Shown here one piece after another: positions 15,753 to 22,996 of a DNA stretch of 24,102 nucleotides. Numbering within the stretch: position 1 is the first letter of the stretch; every line of letters starts with the position of its first letter. The notes beneath the pieces were generated by a model. It saw nothing but the letters and a program-made list of their open reading frames with translations. It searched no databases and was not told the DNA's origin. The DNA is from Pseudomonadota bacterium (GTDB taxonomy: Bacteria > Pseudomonadota > Alphaproteobacteria > Rhodospirillales > Magnetospirillaceae). Location: assembly GCA_023458315.1 (NCBI GenBank), contig JAEXAH010000140.1:1-24102 (forward strand), written 5' to 3'. The position numbers and the translations under genes were made by a program.

Positions 15753-16178
15753 ATGGACCGCGATTACCCGATACACCCGCTTCCGGCGGTGCTGGCCATG
15801 GTGGCCCGCGACGGCCGGGTGCTGCTGGCCCGGCGGGGCAAGGGCGCGACCCCCGACCCCTGGGGCTTTCCCGGCGGTCTGGTCGAGGTGGGGGAAAGCG
15901 TGCTGGCGGCGGCCGAACGCGAACTGGCCGAGGAAACCGGCATCCGCGCCACCGCCGAACGGGTGGTCGAGGTGCTGGACATCATCGTCCGTGACGGCGA
16001 CGGCCGGGTGCGCACCCATTTCATCGCCAACGCGGTGCGGATGCGCTGGGGGGCCGGCGAACCGGCCCCGGCCAGCGACGTGATCGCCTGCGGCTGGTTC
16101 ACCCCGGCGGAAATCGCCGCCCTGCCCTGCCACCCCAACCTGCCGCGTCTGGCGGCGGCGCTGCTGGCGGGGGCGTGA
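15753..16178 (+). CDS. Nudix hydrolase
   Basis: A 141-aa cytoplasmic protein of Nudix fold. A complete Nudix box GX5EX7REUXEEXGU is present at residues 42-64 (GLVEVGE, then REL, then AEETGI), so metal-dependent pyrophosphate hydrolysis of a nucleoside-diphosphate derivative is expected. The preceding WGFPGG and the start PAVLAMVARDGRVLLARRGK resemble ADP-ribose pyrophosphatase and NADH pyrophosphatase-like members, but the substrate cannot be fixed from sequence. The ATG at 15753 has AGAGG at 15743-15747. It is divergent from the phosphorelay operon and its stop lies three bases from the stop of the convergent chemoreceptor, leaving no room for a terminator. Confidence 0.93.
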   Translation: MDRDYPIHPLPAVLAMVARDGRVLLARRGKGATPDPWGFPGGLVEVGESVLAAAERELAEETGIRATAERVVEVLDIIVRDGDGRVRTHFIANAVRMRWGAGEPAPASDVIACGWFTPAEIAALPCHPNLPRLAAALLAGA

Positions 16179-16181
16179 CCC

Positions 16182-18149
16182 TCACCACAATTCGATGTCG
16201 TCGGCCTCGGCCACCTGCTCGGCGCGGGTCTGGTTGATGATGGCGTTCAGGCGGGCACGCTGGGGAGGGCTGGCGTTCAGCCGCAGATGCACGCCCTTGC
16301 GCGACTGCCGCACCACCTCGGCCTCGATGCCCTCGATGTCGTCCACGTCGAACGTCACCTTCTGGCCGCGCTCCAGGCTGCCCTCGGCGATTTCCAGCAG
16401 GGCGCCGCCCACCGACAGATCCTTGACCCGGCCGCTGAAGCGGCCGCCGCCGATTGCGACCACCACGCCCACGTCCAGTTCCACCCGGGCATGCTGGCGG
16501 CGATTGCCGACCACCGAACCGCGCAGGGTGCCGATCAGGTGGTCGCGCATGCCCGCAAGCTGCTGCGACACGCTGGTCACGGTGTCGTGCACCAGCGACG
16601 ACATCTGTTCGGCCTCGGTGGCGTTCTGCGACACGGTGGCGATGGTGGCCGAAACGGTGTCGGTCGAGACGGCGGCCTGCCGTGCCTGGGCGGCGATGGC
16701 GGCGGCGGCGTCCTGCTGCCGGGCGGTGGCGGCGGCCATCTCGAACGAGATGTCGGCCACCTTGCCGATGGTGCCCTCGACCGCCGAGATGGCCGCCACC
16801 GCCTGTTCCACCGCCTGCTGGATGCCCGTGACCTGATCGGCGATCTCGGCGGTGGCCTGGGTGGTCTGGTTGGCCAGCCCCTTGACCTCGCCCGCCACCA
16901 CGGCGAAGCCCTTGCCGGCCTCGCCCGCCCGCGCCGCCTCGATGGTGGCGTTCAGCGCCAGCATGTTGGTCTGGCTGGCGATGGCGTTGATCATGGCCAC
17001 CACCGTGTCGATGCGCTGCGACGCCCGGGCCAGATCGTCCATGATGGCGCTGGCCCGCCGCGCTTCCTCGGTGGCGCCGTGGGCGATGGCGCGGGATTGC
17101 TCGGAATCGGCGCGCATGGCCTGGATGCTGTCCACCAATTGCCCGGCGGCCTCGGCCACGTAGGTGACGTTGACCGTGGCGTCGCCCGCCGCCACCGCCA
17201 CGGCGCGGTTCTGTTCGCCCACATGGGCCGCCTGGTCGCGCATGGAATCGGCCACCGACACCAGCGCCATCGAGCGCTGGGTCACGTCGGACACGGCGGC
17301 GTTGATCTCGCTTTCCAACTGTTCCGACATGCCCAGGAAGGTCAGGCGCATTTCCTTTTCGGTGGTGCGCATGATGCGTTCGCTTTCGGCGCTTTTGCGG
17401 GCCAGATCGTTCAGCGCGCCGCGCAGGGCGTGGACGTGGAACAGCGCCTCGCCGGTCTGGCGCAGGGTGAAGCCGCCGGTGGTTTCCGGCAACGAGGTGT
17501 CGTTGATGGCCAATGCCCGCAACTGTTCCACCGCCCGGTCCAACGGCCGCAGCAGCCCGGCCCACAGCACCGCCCCCGCCCCGGCCAGCGCCGCCAGCAG
17601 CACGGCGGCGGCGATCCACGACCCGGTGGCCAGTTGCGCCACGGCGGCGACGGCGGCGGTGCCGCCCCGCAGCGCGAACACCCATCCGGCCCCGGCGCCA
17701 TGGCTGGCGACGACGACCGAGGCGCGGTCGGCGTCCAACCGGTCGACGCCCAGATTGCGGAAGAAATTGGCGTACAGGGCGTCATCGCCCAGGATGTGCT
17801 TGACCAGCCAGTCGCGCAGGAACTCGAACACCTCGTCGGCGACGGTTTCCGAGCGGTCGGCGCGGAATTTGTCCAGCAGGTCGCCGGCGGTGGCCAGCAG
17901 CCGGGCGTGGGCCTGCTTGTGCAGGGCGGCGCCGGGATAATCCCAGCGGGCGAACATGTCCTCCTCGCGGGCGAAATGGGTGCGGGTGTATTCGACCAGA
18001 TCGGCCAGGATGGCCTCGATCACCTCGTGGCCGCGCCGTTCCTCGCTGGCTTCCCACAAATTGTTGAGGATGGCGATCAGGCGCTGGTGGTCGGAATCGA
18101 AATCCACCACATGCACGCTCAGTTGCTCGCTCCACTCGATCAGCGCCAT
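16182..18149 (-). CDS. Hemerythrin-chemoreceptor-PilZ fusion protein
   Basis: A 655-aa three-part signalling protein. The N-terminal bacteriohemerythrin domain (about 1-133) has all expected di-iron ligands: His21, His58, Glu62, His77, His81, His118 and Asp123 (HF-REED, HKQAH, HILGDD). Hydrophobic residues about 160-200 form one or two membrane helices without a signal peptide. A linker and long helices lead to a methyl-accepting signalling domain whose hairpin tip is NMLALNATIEAARAGE. The C-terminus is a PilZ domain with the c-di-GMP motifs RxxxR (Arg551-Arg555 in RRQHAR) and DxSxxG (Asp577, Ser579, Gly582 in DLSVGG). The ATG at 18149 has AAGGTGG upstream; a GTG two codons earlier is less likely. 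Oxygen or redox sensing coupled to c-di-GMP is inferred from the domains. The gene stands alone, without che genes nearby. Confidence 0.93.
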   Translation of the reverse strand: MALIEWSEQLSVHVVDFDSDHQRLIAILNNLWEASEERRGHEVIEAILADLVEYTRTHFAREEDMFARWDYPGAALHKQAHARLLATAGDLLDKFRADRSETVADEVFEFLRDWLVKHILGDDALYANFFRNLGVDRLDADRASVVVASHGAGAGWVFALRGGTAAVAAVAQLATGSWIAAAVLLAALAGAGAVLWAGLLRPLDRAVEQLRALAINDTSLPETTGGFTLRQTGEALFHVHALRGALNDLARKSAESERIMRTTEKEMRLTFLGMSEQLESEINAAVSDVTQRSMALVSVADSMRDQAAHVGEQNRAVAVAAGDATVNVTYVAEAAGQLVDSIQAMRADSEQSRAIAHGATEEARRASAIMDDLARASQRIDTVVAMINAIASQTNMLALNATIEAARAGEAGKGFAVVAGEVKGLANQTTQATAEIADQVTGIQQAVEQAVAAISAVEGTIGKVADISFEMAAATARQQDAAAAIAAQARQAAVSTDTVSATIATVSQNATEAEQMSSLVHDTVTSVSQQLAGMRDHLIGTLRGSVVGNRRQHARVELDVGVVVAIGGGRFSGRVKDLSVGGALLEIAEGSLERGQKVTFDVDDIEGIEAEVVRQSRKGVHLRLNASPPQRARLNAIINQTRAEQVAEADDIELW

Positions 18150-18327
18150 TCCCACCTTCCCGCACTTTCGGCTGTCGCCGTGTCAAACCCGCAACGTCCG
18201 CGTGGGTTATCGGGGAAAGACCCTATGGGGTCAATTGTGGAAACTCCGCGATTTCACCAAACCGTCATGCGGGAAACGGCGGCCGTTGATTAGCCTGTGA
18301 CATGGATCAACCACGCCCATCAGGACC

Positions 18328-18513
18328 ATGACCCTCGATCCCGATCCGACCCTGCACGACATGATCCGCGCGTCCTATCGCCTGACCTGGCCCGGCCCGG
18401 CACCGCGCGCCCAGACGCCGCTGCGCCGTCTGGCCGGACGCGTCGCCACCCTGTGCCGCCGGGAAAAGATGACCGGCTGGCCGGTGGCGTTGTCGGCGCC
18501 GCAAGAGGCGTAG
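18328..18513 (+). CDS. Small hypothetical protein (61 aa)
   Basis: A 61-residue, basic, arginine-rich frame starting at ATG 18328 with AGGA two bases upstream (closer than ideal). I do not recognise the family. Support for coding is the very high G/C content at third codon positions, the same bias as in neighbouring genes, from the start to the TAG at 18511-18513, after which the bias stops. No transmembrane segment or signal peptide is evident; the sequence MIRASYRLTWPGP and an LRRLAGRVATLCRRE stretch suggest an amphipathic basic helix. It lies in the 430-base gap between the divergent chemoreceptor and the APH-like kinase, 65 bases before the latter, so it could be the first gene of a short unit. 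It might instead be a chance frame. Confidence 0.5.
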   Translation: MTLDPDPTLHDMIRASYRLTWPGPAPRAQTPLRRLAGRVATLCRREKMTGWPVALSAPQEA

Positions 18514-18578
18514 CCCTTGCCCTTCCCCGCTGGCGGCGCTATCGCTTGAGGCAGATAGCCCGACGGTCGAGGAAGCCC

Positions 18579-20114
18579 ATGCCCCCAGTTCCCTCCGACA
18601 CTTCCCAGGCCGAGGTGCTGCGCCTGCTGGGCCGTGCCGCCACCCATGGCGGCCACCGGCCGCGCCGCATCGACACCCACATTTCCACCGTGTTCCTGGC
18701 GGGCGACCAGGCGTGGAAGCTGAAGAAGGCGGTGACGCTGCCCTTCCTCGACTTCTCGACCCTGGCGGCCCGCCGCGCCGCCTGCGAGGCCGAGTTGGAG
18801 ATCAACCGCCGCGCCGCCCCCGACCTGTATCTGGGGGTGGTGGCGGTGACGCGCGGCCCCGACGGCAAATTGCGGCTGGGCGGCGACGGCGCGGCGGTGG
18901 AATGGCTGGTGCACATGCGCCGTTTCGACCAGCGCACGCTGTTTTCCAGGCTGGTGGCCGCCGGGCGGGTGGACCGTCACCGCATCCAGGCGCTGACCGA
19001 GGCGGTATGGCGCTTTCACCGCGATGCCCCCCGCCATCCCGACAGCGGCGGCGTGGCCGGGCTGACCTGGGTGGTGGACACCAACGCCGCCAGCATGGCC
19101 GCCCGCGCCGACATCCTGCCGCCCGAGCAATGCGCCCGTCTGACCGAGGCATCGCGCCACTGGCTGGCACGGCTGGCGCCACGGCTCGAGGAACGCCGCG
19201 CCGCCGGGCTGGTGCGGCAATGCCACGGCGACCTGCATTGCGGCAACATCTGTCTGGTGGACGGCCAGCCGACGCTGTTCGACGCCATCGAGTTCTCGGA
19301 CGTCATCGCCCGCATCGACGTGTTCTATGATTTCGCCTTCCTGCTGATGGATCTGGACCGGCGCGGGGCGCGACCGCTGGCCGGATACGCCCTGAACCAT
19401 TACCTGGACCTGACCGGCGATTACGCGGCGGCCGGGCTGCTGCCGCTGTTCCTGTCGCTGCGGGCGGCGGTGCGCGCCCATGTCACCGCGACCATGGCAG
19501 GCGCCGCCGGGGGGGCCGAGCGCCAGACCCTGGTCGACGCGGCGCGCGGCTATCTGGCCGCCGCCCTGGACTATCTGAACCCGCCCGCGCCGACGCTGTT
19601 GGCGGTGGGCGGCCTGTCGGGCAGCGGCAAGTCGCGCATGGCCCGCGAACTGGCGCCGTTCCTGGCGGTCCCGGCGGCGGCGGTGGTGCGCACCGATGCC
19701 TTGCGCAAGCAGATCATGGGGGTGGGGCTGCTGGACAAGCTGGGGCCGGACGGCTACACGCCCGAGATGACCGAGCGCACCTATCAGACGCTGTACGACA
19801 CTTGCCTGGGCCTGCTGCGGGACGGGCACACGGCGGTGGCCGACGCGGTGTTCGCCCGCCCCGACCAGCGCGAGGCCATCGAGCGCGTCGCCCGGGCGGC
19901 GGGTGTGCCGTTCCGCGGCCTGTGGCTGTACACCCCGCCCGAGCTGGCGGCGCGGCGCATCACGGGCCGCAAGGCCAACGTGTCCGACGCCACCGTCGAT
20001 GTGCTGCATCAGCAGATGGCCTATGATCTGGGCGACATCGCCTGGACCCGGGTCGCCACCGGCGGCAGCAAGGTCAAGGCCCTTGCCGACGGCCGGGCGG
20101 CATTGGGGGTATGA
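18579..20114 (+). CDS. APH-like kinase fused to a P-loop kinase (COG2187/COG0645 type)
   Basis: A 511-aa two-domain protein. Residues about 1-330 have an aminoglycoside-phosphotransferase/choline-kinase-like fold: AWKLKKAV near the N-terminus (nucleotide-binding Lys), the Brenner motif CHGDLHCGN with His216 and Asp218, and the metal-binding FDAIEF. Residues about 335-511 are a small P-loop kinase with Walker A GLSGSGKS (Lys351) and a downstream VRTDALRK. This pairing is a recurrent bacterial architecture of unknown substrate; antibiotic resistance should not be inferred. The ATG at 18579 is chosen because GAGGAAG lies at 18569-18575 and the family-like sequence begins soon after. A GTG at 18297 would add 94 low-complexity residues and overlap the 61-aa gene in another frame. 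Confidence 0.9.
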   Translation: MPPVPSDTSQAEVLRLLGRAATHGGHRPRRIDTHISTVFLAGDQAWKLKKAVTLPFLDFSTLAARRAACEAELEINRRAAPDLYLGVVAVTRGPDGKLRLGGDGAAVEWLVHMRRFDQRTLFSRLVAAGRVDRHRIQALTEAVWRFHRDAPRHPDSGGVAGLTWVVDTNAASMAARADILPPEQCARLTEASRHWLARLAPRLEERRAAGLVRQCHGDLHCGNICLVDGQPTLFDAIEFSDVIARIDVFYDFAFLLMDLDRRGARPLAGYALNHYLDLTGDYAAAGLLPLFLSLRAAVRAHVTATMAGAAGGAERQTLVDAARGYLAAALDYLNPPAPTLLAVGGLSGSGKSRMARELAPFLAVPAAAVVRTDALRKQIMGVGLLDKLGPDGYTPEMTERTYQTLYDTCLGLLRDGHTAVADAVFARPDQREAIERVARAAGVPFRGLWLYTPPELAARRITGRKANVSDATVDVLHQQMAYDLGDIAWTRVATGGSKVKALADGRAALGV

Positions 20115-20135
20115 CACCCATGGCCGGATGGCGCG

Positions 20136-20185
20136 TTAACAAGTCGGCCGGTTGGGGGCATAATTAACACCTGAACAACAGGAGG
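20136..20185 (+). promoter_or_regulatory. Promoter and ribosome site of the universal stress gene
   Basis: A -35-like TTAACA (20136-20141) and a -10-like CATAAT (20159-20164) are separated by 17 bases. The perfect AGGAGG at 20180-20185 precedes ATG 20191. The start of transcription would fall near 20171, giving a leader of about 20 bases. This is the clearest sigma-70-type promoter in the window. Confidence 0.65.
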
Positions 20186-20190
20186 ACGCC

Positions 20191-21054
20191 ATGACCGAAT
20201 TCAAGACCGTGCTGGTTCCGGTGAGCGACGGCCCGGGCGCCGATCTGCCGCTGGATACCGCCTTCGGGCTGGCTGCCGCCTTCGGGGGCCATGTGGTCGG
20301 CCTGCACGTCCGCACCGATCCCACCTCGGCGGTGCCGCTGGTGGGCGAGGGCATGTCCGGCGGCATGGTCGAGGAAATGATGACCGTCGCCGCCACCCAG
20401 GCCGACGAGCGCGCCGCCCGCGCCCGCGCCGCCTTCGACGCCGCCCGTACCCGCCACGGCATCGCCCTGTCCGAAGTGCCGGTGGACGGCCCCTCGGCCG
20501 GGTGGGAGGAAATCACCGGCCGGGAAGAGGAGATCGTCCCCTGGCGCGGCCGCCTGTCCGATCTGGTGGTGCTGGGGCGTCCCACCGACGGGCTGGACCC
20601 GGAATCGCTGCTGACCCTCAACGCCGTGCTGATGGAAAGCGGCACGCCGCTGTTGCTGACCCCGCCCGCCGCGCCGCCGACCCAGGCCCGCCGGATCGCC
20701 ATCGCCTGGAACGGCAGCGCCGAGGCCGGGCGGGCCGTCGCCGCCGCCCTGCCGCTGCTGCGCCGCGCCGACCACGTCACCATCCTGACCGCGCGCGAGG
20801 ACCGCACCAGCACCGCCAACCCGGCGGCCGAACTGGCGTCGTACCTGGCGTGGCACGGCATCGCCGCCCGGACCCAGGTGGTCCCGGCGGGCAGCCATGC
20901 CGGGGTGGCGCTGCTGGAGCAATGCGCGGCGGCCGACGCCGATCTGCTGGTGATGGGCGCCTATACCCATTCCCGCCTGCGCCAGTTGATCCTGGGCGGC
21001 GTCACCCGCCACGTCCTGGGCCACGCGCCGTTGCCGCTGCTGTTGTGTCACTGA
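20191..21054 (+). CDS. Tandem universal stress protein (UspA family)
   Basis: A 287-aa cytoplasmic protein with two Usp halves. The N-terminal half begins FKTVLVPVSDGPGADLPLDTAF and includes GGHVVGLHVR. The C-terminal half begins ARRIAIAWNGSAEAGRAV and ends with LVMGAYTHSRLRQLILGG followed by VTRHVLGHAPLPLLLCH. The second half keeps the nucleotide-binding style loop and the end strand; the first half lacks a clear G-2x-G-9x-G motif and is probably degenerate. Such tandem proteins are induced by growth arrest or stress; the exact role is unknown. It has its own strong promoter and an excellent ribosome site, and a long stem-loop follows the stop, so it is probably monocistronic. Confidence 0.92.
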   Translation: MTEFKTVLVPVSDGPGADLPLDTAFGLAAAFGGHVVGLHVRTDPTSAVPLVGEGMSGGMVEEMMTVAATQADERAARARAAFDAARTRHGIALSEVPVDGPSAGWEEITGREEEIVPWRGRLSDLVVLGRPTDGLDPESLLTLNAVLMESGTPLLLTPPAAPPTQARRIAIAWNGSAEAGRAVAAALPLLRRADHVTILTAREDRTSTANPAAELASYLAWHGIAARTQVVPAGSHAGVALLEQCAAADADLLVMGAYTHSRLRQLILGGVTRHVLGHAPLPLLLCH

Positions 21055-21067
21055 ACATCCGTCATGC

Positions 21068-21102
21068 CAAGGCGGCCGCATGCCAGCCATGCGGTCGCCT
21101 TG
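21068..21102 (+). terminator. Long stem-loop after the universal stress gene
   Basis: Arms 21068-21082 (CAAGGCGGCCGCATG) and 21088-21102 (CATGCGGTCGCCTTG) pair over 15 positions with one G.U and a 5-nt loop, 13 bases after the stop codon. The following sequence is TCTTGTG rather than a T-run, so it is either a poor intrinsic terminator or an mRNA 3'-end stabiliser. Confidence 0.6.
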
Positions 21103-21172
21103 TCTTGTGCGGCGCACATGGCGGAATGACGACGCCAAGACAAGCCTCTGCCTGTGCTTGTTGCGCCGCACA
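21099..21172 (+). repeat. Overlapping inverted repeats with alternative pairings
   Basis: TGTGCGGCGCA (21106-21116) and TGCGCCGCACA (21162-21172) are an exact 11-bp inverted repeat. ACAAGC/GCTTGT (21140-21145/21156-21161) is nested inside. CTTGTCTTG (21099-21107) can instead pair with CAAGACAAG (21136-21144), using bases that also belong to the stem at 21068-21102. These pairings exclude each other, as in attenuators. The rest of the gap to 21299 has no clear promoter. Confidence 0.5.
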
Positions 21173-21299
21173 GCGAATATTTGTACGGCACCGCAATATG
21201 GGACGACCGATACAAGAGTCTGACAGGAAAAACCCGCTTGCCGTGCTACAGTGCATTTCGTGAACGATTGCACCGAACCCCGGTCAAGGGAGGGTGGCC

Positions 21300-21557
21300 A
21301 TGTTGTCCCTGGTAGACTGCATCGCGTTCAGCGGCTTGACGCCGGACCAGTTGGAAGCCGTGTCCTGCGCCAAGCACGTTCCCGTCATCGTCGCCGCCGA
21401 ATGGGCGGAAACCGCTCTCGACAGCCTGGACGGCACCCACGAGGTGGAAGCCGCCCTGGCCGAAGAAGCCAAACTGGCGGCCGACCATCATCTGGCCTGC
21501 GCCGAATGCTGGGACAAGGCGCTGGTGGATTTCCGCCGCGACCACCCCGAACTGTGA
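21300..21557 (+). CDS. Small hypothetical protein (85 aa)
   Basis: An 85-residue acidic, mostly helical protein; I do not recognise a named family. It starts at ATG 21300 with a strong GGGAGGG ribosome site at 21288-21294; the in-frame GTG at 21294 lies within that site and is unlikely. Features are an N-terminal LVDCIAFSGLTPDQLEAVSCAKHVP, a Glu/Ala-rich centre, and an ending HHLACAECWDKALVDFRRDHP. The paired Cys in CAEC together with two His might bind a metal, but that is speculative. No signal peptide or membrane segment is seen. It follows a structured intergenic region and is convergent with the SRAP gene, the two stop codons nearly touching. Confidence 0.75.
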   Translation: MLSLVDCIAFSGLTPDQLEAVSCAKHVPVIVAAEWAETALDSLDGTHEVEAALAEEAKLAADHHLACAECWDKALVDFRRDHPEL

Positions 21558-21558
21558 T

Positions 21559-22155
21559 CTATCCGAACAGATCGCCCTGATTGCCGCCGCCGGACGCCGG
21601 GTCCGGCACGGCGCGCAGGTCGCCGTCGAACGGCCGCAGGAAGTGCGCCACCGCCGCGAACGGCACCGCCGGATCGGCCCACGCGGCTTCCGCCTCGGGC
21701 GGCAGGATCACCGGCATGCGGTCGTGGACATGGGCGATGGCGGGCGCCGGGGCGCAGGTGACGATCACCATCGCCTGTCCGTCGAACAGCCCGGCCAGGG
21801 CCATGACTGCCCCGTCGGCGCGGGACAGAAGCATGCGGGTGCGGCTTTTGCCATCGGCACCGACCTGCCATTCCCACCACGCGGTGGCGGGGATCAGCAC
21901 GCGGCCGCCCGCGTTCAGCAGATGGCGAAAGGCCGGGCGCTGGTCCAGGGTTTCGGCGCGGGCGTTGATCAACGGCCGCTTGTCCCACGGCACCGCCATG
22001 CCCCAGGGCACCAGCCGCGCCCGGCCGCCGCGCAAGGCCAGCACCCGATCGGTGGGCCGCGCCTCGGCCGCCTCGGGCCAGGGCGGCGGCGCGGCCAGCC
22101 CGAAGCGGACCATGGCGTCACCCGGCGTCAGCTCCAGTTGGAACCGCGAGCACAT
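21559..22155 (-). CDS. SOS response-associated peptidase (SRAP; YedK/HMCES family)
   Basis: A 198-aa protein that should form a thiazolidine crosslink with abasic sites in single-stranded DNA to shield them. The catalytic Cys2 follows the initiator Met in MCSRFQL and is exposed when the Met is removed. Other family residues are present: Asn64 in INARAET, Glu95 in WWEW (usually YEW), and His144 in HVHDRMPVIL. Because Cys2 must be N-terminal, the start is fixed at ATG 22155; longer in-frame starts are excluded. The ATG overlaps the tlyA stop by one base (TGATG), so translation is probably coupled to tlyA. The C-terminal FLRPFDGDLRAVPD and a short glycine tail are unremarkable. Confidence 0.93.
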   Translation of the reverse strand: MCSRFQLELTPGDAMVRFGLAAPPPWPEAAEARPTDRVLALRGGRARLVPWGMAVPWDKRPLINARAETLDQRPAFRHLLNAGGRVLIPATAWWEWQVGADGKSRTRMLLSRADGAVMALAGLFDGQAMVIVTCAPAPAIAHVHDRMPVILPPEAEAAWADPAVPFAAVAHFLRPFDGDLRAVPDPASGGGNQGDLFG

Positions 22156-22898
22156 CAGCCAGAGAACCGCCCGACGATCAGGAATTCCTTGTTGCCTTCC
22201 GGCCCCTTGATCGGGCTGTCGCACAGCCCGGCCACGCTCCAGCCCGGCAGGGCGGCCAGCCAACCGGTGATGCGCTGGCACACTTCCTCGTGCAGTTCCG
22301 GTTCGCGGACCACGCCGCCCTTGCCGACCCGGCCCTTGCCCACCTCGAATTGCGGCTTGATCAGCGCCACCAGCCAGCCGCCGGGGCGGACGAAGGCCAT
22401 GGCGGCGGGCAACACGGTTTCCAGGCCGATGAAGCTGGCGTCGCACACCACCATGTCCACCGGCTGCGGGATCTGTTCCGCCGTCAGGTGGCGGGCGTTG
22501 GTGCGTTCCATCACCACCACCCGTTCGTCGGTGCGCAGCTTCCACGCCAATTGCCCATGACCCACGTCCACCGCATAGACGCGGGCGGCGCCACGGGTCA
22601 GCAGCACGTCGGTGAAACCGCCGGTGCTGGCGCCGACATCGATGGCCGTCAGGCCGGTGGGATCGATGGCGAAGCGATCCAGCGCCTCCACCAGCTTGAG
22701 GCCGCCGCGCGACACCCAGGGGTGGTCCTGGCCCTTCAGTTCCAGCGGCGCGTCCTCGGCCATCTGCTGGCCGGGCTTGTCGATGCGCTTGCCGTCCGAC
22801 AACACCAGCCCCGCCATCACCAATGCCTGTGCCCGCGACCGGGTTTCAACCAGTCCGCGTTCCACCAGCAATTGATCCACTCGTTTACGCTCAGCCAT
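22155..22898 (-). CDS. tlyA: TlyA-family rRNA 2'-O-methyltransferase
   Basis: A 247-aa protein with an N-terminal S4 RNA-binding domain (RKRVDQLLVERGLVETRSRAQALVMAGLV) and a C-terminal FtsJ-like methyltransferase. The SAM site is IDVGASTGGFTDVLL. The methyltransferase Lys/Asp/Lys/Glu residues are suggested by RGGLKL, CDASFI, LIKPQFE and the late EFLIVGRF. Characterised TlyA enzymes methylate ribose in 16S and/or 23S rRNA; older annotation as hemolysin is not supported here. The ATG at 22898 gives the usual MAERKRVD start; an ATG at 22913 would add five residues, and neither has a strong ribosome site. It shares a TGATG junction with the SRAP gene and is divergent from the deacetylase gene across about 100 bases. 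Confidence 0.92.
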   Translation of the reverse strand: MAERKRVDQLLVERGLVETRSRAQALVMAGLVLSDGKRIDKPGQQMAEDAPLELKGQDHPWVSRGGLKLVEALDRFAIDPTGLTAIDVGASTGGFTDVLLTRGAARVYAVDVGHGQLAWKLRTDERVVVMERTNARHLTAEQIPQPVDMVVCDASFIGLETVLPAAMAFVRPGGWLVALIKPQFEVGKGRVGKGGVVREPELHEEVCQRITGWLAALPGWSVAGLCDSPIKGPEGNKEFLIVGRFSG

Positions 22899-22953
22899 GA
22901 AACATAGCCCCATTCCAAAAACGGCTATGGAAATTGCCGGTCTTATCCGTCAG

Positions 22954-22959
22954 CATAAT
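22954..22959 (+). promoter_or_regulatory. Possible -10 element of the deacetylase gene
   Basis: CATAAT stands out in the divergent gap and lies 37 bases before the deacetylase ATG. AAATTG (22931-22936) is 17 bases upstream but a poor -35 match. Offered as a weak candidate only. Confidence 0.3.
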
Positions 22960-22996
22960 CGAAACTAACCCTCCAAGGGACGTCCGAAGAAACAAA

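Noticed and set aside
18219..18232. GACCC-TATG-GGGTC dyad before the chemoreceptor as an operator
   Set aside because: Only five-base arms in a GC-rich setting and no recognised motif; too weak to list as a feature.
18286..18310. TTGAT ... ATCAA as an FNR box before the 61-aa gene
   Set aside because: The half-sites are 15 bases apart, whereas FNR-family sites need four.
18297..18578. A 94-residue N-terminal extension of the APH-like protein
   Set aside because: No ribosome site, atypical composition, and a better start with GAGGAAG at 18579.
22155..22898. Hemolysin function for TlyA
   Set aside because: The S4 plus FtsJ-like methyltransferase motifs indicate an rRNA methyltransferase; there is no secretion signal or pore-forming feature.
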